Shown here piece by piece: positions 62,568 to 64,000 of a stretch of DNA of 64,000 nucleotides. The position numbers and the translations under genes were made by a program. The notes under the pieces are model-generated. The model was not told where the DNA came from. It made no database searches and saw only the letters and a program-made list of their open reading frames with translations. The stretch spans positions 29,697-93,696 of the forward strand of contig DURH01000031.1 of the NCBI GenBank assembly GCA_012837385.1, in the 5' to 3' direction. Numbering within the stretch: the stretch's first letter is position 1; each line of letters begins with the position of its first letter. Source of the stretch: Bacillota bacterium. GTDB lineage: Bacteria; Bacillota; Limnochordia; Darwinibacteriales; Darwinibacteriaceae.

Positions 62568-63203
62568 CTACGCCTTTACTGCATCGCGTATAATGACTAG
62601 ACTACCTTTAACTCCTGGTACCGAACCCTTGACTAAGAGCAGATTGCGGTCAGGATCGACTTTGACTACTTCTAGATTCTGAATAGTTACCCGGTCTCCA
62701 CCCATGCGGCCAGGCAGCTTGCGCCCTTTGAATACCCGGGCTGGACCAACTGAACCCAGCGAACCTACGCGGCGGTGGTATTTGGAACCGTGGCTCATGC
62801 GTCCCCGGCTCTGATTGTGACGCTTAATGGAACCTTGAAAACCCTTACCTTTGCTGGTGCTTGTGACGTCCACTTTCTCGCCTTCGCTGAAAATGCTCAC
62901 GTCAACAGAGTCACCTACATTCAAATTGGCAAAATCATCATTTGCCTGAAAGCGGATCTCCCGCAGATATCTCCGGGGCTTCACTTGCGCCTTAGCGAAG
63001 TGACCTGCTTCCGGCTTATTAAACAGCCTCTCCCGCCGTTCACCAAAACCCAGCTGTACTGCAAGATACTTATCGTTCTCCAGAGTCTTCTTCTGCACTA
63101 CGGTACATGGGCCAGCTTCGATGACGGTTACGGGGATCAGCAATCCATCTGCATTGAAAATCTGGGTCATTCCCAATTTCTTACCTAGAATACCTTTGGC
63201 CAT
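62568..63203 (-). CDS. rplC: 50S ribosomal protein L3
   Basis: 211 residues from the ATG at 63203 (AGGGGG upstream). [40 protein letters not shown] and [20 protein letters not shown]. Standard. Confidence 0.98.
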   Translation of the reverse strand: MAKGILGKKLGMTQIFNADGLLIPVTVIEAGPCTVVQKKTLENDKYLAVQLGFGERRERLFNKPEAGHFAKAQVKPRRYLREIRFQANDDFANLNVGDSVDVSIFSEGEKVDVTSTSKGKGFQGSIKRHNQSRGRMSHGSKYHRRVGSLGSVGPARVFKGRKLPGRMGGDRVTIQNLEVVKVDPDRNLLLVKGSVPGVKGSLVIIRDAVKA

Positions 63204-63239
63204 TTTCGCACCCCCTAATATTGCTCCCACTGGTCCCCA

Positions 63240-63554
63240 TTAATCTTGAATCTTGATCTCGATATCTACACCAGCAGGTAAATCTAAACGCATCAACGCA
63301 TCCACCGTCTTGGGATTGGGATCCAGAATGTCGATCAAGCGTTTGTGCGTCCTCATTTCGAACTGTTCACGAGAGTCTTTGTGCACGTGCACAGAACGCA
63401 GAACGGTAAAAATGTTTTTCTCTGTTGGTAAGGGGATGGGTCCCGAAACCGTCGCCCCGGTTCGTTTCGCAGTGTCAACGATTTTTGCTGCAGAACTATC
63501 CAGGATTTTGTGATCAAACGCCTTGAGTCTAATTCTTACTCTCTGTTTAGCCAA
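63240..63554 (-). CDS. rpsJ: 30S ribosomal protein S10
   Basis: 104 residues from a TTG at 63554, with AAAGGA 9 bases upstream; the start gives the usual [33 protein letters not shown] and [20 protein letters not shown] follow. First gene of the S10 operon, about 320 bases after tuf. Confidence 0.97.
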   Translation of the reverse strand: MAKQRVRIRLKAFDHKILDSSAAKIVDTAKRTGATVSGPIPLPTEKNIFTVLRSVHVHKDSREQFEMRTHKRLIDILDPNPKTVDALMRLDLPAGVDIEIKIQD

Positions 63555-63621
63555 GAAAATCAATCCTTTCGCTCGATTAGACGAACATACTCAGTGAAAA
63601 TTCCCGTAAAGGCATCGACCC

Positions 63622-63682
63622 ATGCAGTTTGCGGTGGGCAAGCGAACCATCACTGTGCTTTTCCTTCATCAGCAAACTGCAT
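63622..63682 (-). repeat. 11-bp inverted repeat in the S10 leader
   Basis: ATGCAGTTTGC (63622-63632) and GCAAACTGCAT (63672-63682) are exact complements enclosing 39 bases, with a further short AAGC/GCTT pairing inside. In RNA this makes a large stable stem about 70 bases before rpsJ. No T tract follows, so it is not a simple terminator. Confidence 0.6.
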
Positions 63683-63782
63683 AATCAACTGGCAAGGCAG
63701 GCTTACCTTTGAGCGCAATTGATCTGGTCAATTGATTACGCAACCTTCCACATCATCGCAAGTTGTTTTTAGACAGCCGAAT

Positions 63783-63813
63783 GGGAAAAGCAATCCTGCG
63801 GATCACTTTTCCC
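63783..63813 (-). terminator. Hairpin after tuf (probable terminator or attenuator)
   Basis: A 14-bp stem (GGGAAAAG arm with its complement, inner part closed by two G-T pairs in RNA) and a 3-base loop. The leftward tail has only scattered T residues, so termination may be partial. Confidence 0.55.
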
Positions 63814-63873
63814 GATCCGGTACAGTACCATTTATCACAGCACGACCACTCTCGTGGAAGATTAAAGCTCTAA

Positions 63874-64000
63874 CTATTCGACAATCTTGGTTACAACGCC
63901 AGCGCCAACTGTACGGCCGCCTTCACGGATAGCGAAGCGCAGTCCTTCTTCCATGGCGATGGGTGTAATCAGTTCGGCGTTCAGCCTGGTGTTGTCGCCA
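63874..64000 (-). CDS. tuf: Elongation factor Tu, C-terminal end (partial)
   Basis: The last 41 residues are present; they include [20 protein letters not shown] and [17 protein letters not shown] before a TAG at 63874. This is domain 3 of EF-Tu. The gene continues beyond the right edge. It precedes the S10 operon as in most Bacillota. Confidence 0.97.
   Translation of the reverse strand, partial: GDNTRLNAELITPIAMEEGLRFAIREGGRTVGAGVVTKIVE

Larger units (their letters stand above)
63555..63873 (-). other. tuf-rpsJ intergenic region and putative S10 operon leader
   Basis: No gene is seen on either strand. Read leftward it holds a tuf terminator-like hairpin (63783-63813), a weak promoter candidate TTGCGA/TAATCA with 17-base spacing, a CAATTGA-TCAATTG dyad (63718-63736), and a long inverted repeat (63622-63682) before the rpsJ ribosome site. 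It is long enough for a regulated leader. Confidence 0.5.

Noticed and set aside
44629..63554. Ribosomal block as a possible laterally acquired or novel cluster
   Set aside because: Gene order, lengths and key motifs are all standard for Bacillota; only the missing rpsD and the leader were worth noting.
63510..63932. Two short rightward open frames in the tuf-rpsJ gap
   Set aside because: No ribosome site or recognisable protein; one runs into the tuf C terminus on the other strand. The gap is better explained as terminator plus leader.

Overview
The window reads as a stretch of chromosome from a spore-forming, diderm-type member of the Bacillota (Firmicutes). The evidence for Bacillota is the gene order of the long S10-spc-alpha ribosomal block with map, adk, a KOW-domain protein, ecfA1-ecfA2-ecfT, truA, rplM and rpsI, together with a zinc-type S14, a zinc adenylate kinase and an UPF0302/YpiB-like protein. 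Sporulation is implied by a sleB-ypeB germination pair. An outer membrane is suggested, but not proven, by two TolC-family proteins in a MacAB-like operon and by an RND pump. The Limnochordia would fit this mix, but that is inference.

Layout. 1-5.1 kb: the tail of an unrecognised gene, lemA, a TPM-domain membrane protein, a flavin reductase and a YigZ protein, then tex on the opposite strand. 5.2-9.0 kb: a potABCD polyamine transporter operon behind a near-consensus promoter that carries two palindromes. 9.1-16.0 kb: a six-gene tripartite export operon (adaptor, ATPase, two different TolC-like proteins, two FtsX-type permeases). 16.2-23 kb: an aldo/keto reductase, a 1406-residue fused acyl-CoA dehydratase activase, a TipAL-type MerR regulator with a 19-bp promoter spacer, and a ferritin-like protein. 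23-28.9 kb: lipoate ligase convergent with a complete pyruvate dehydrogenase operon. 29-32.4 kb: a patatin phospholipase, signal peptidase I, a YpiB-like protein and a PhnP-like hydrolase.

32.4-36.9 kb holds the most interesting system: three genes read to the right behind a promoter with two LexA (DinR)-type boxes. They encode an ImuB-like Y-family polymerase that has lost its catalytic carboxylates but keeps a beta-clamp motif, a 79-residue protein resembling the ImuB C-terminal DUF6504 module, and a DnaE2/ImuC-like polymerase. This looks like an SOS-induced mutasome with a split ImuB and no ImuA. It ends tail to tail with ypeB-sleB.

38.8-44.6 kb: an RND transporter, thioredoxin, and a class A PBP-like protein in which the glycosyltransferase and all three transpeptidase motifs are degenerate and which ends in a Pro-Glu repeat. 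44.6-64 kb: the translation block on the minus strand, from tuf (partial, at the right edge) to rpsI. rpsD is absent from its usual place between rpsK and rpoA. The only gene-free stretch over 300 bases (about 63,555-63,873) is the tuf-rpsJ intergenic leader, with a tuf terminator-like hairpin and an 11-bp inverted repeat.
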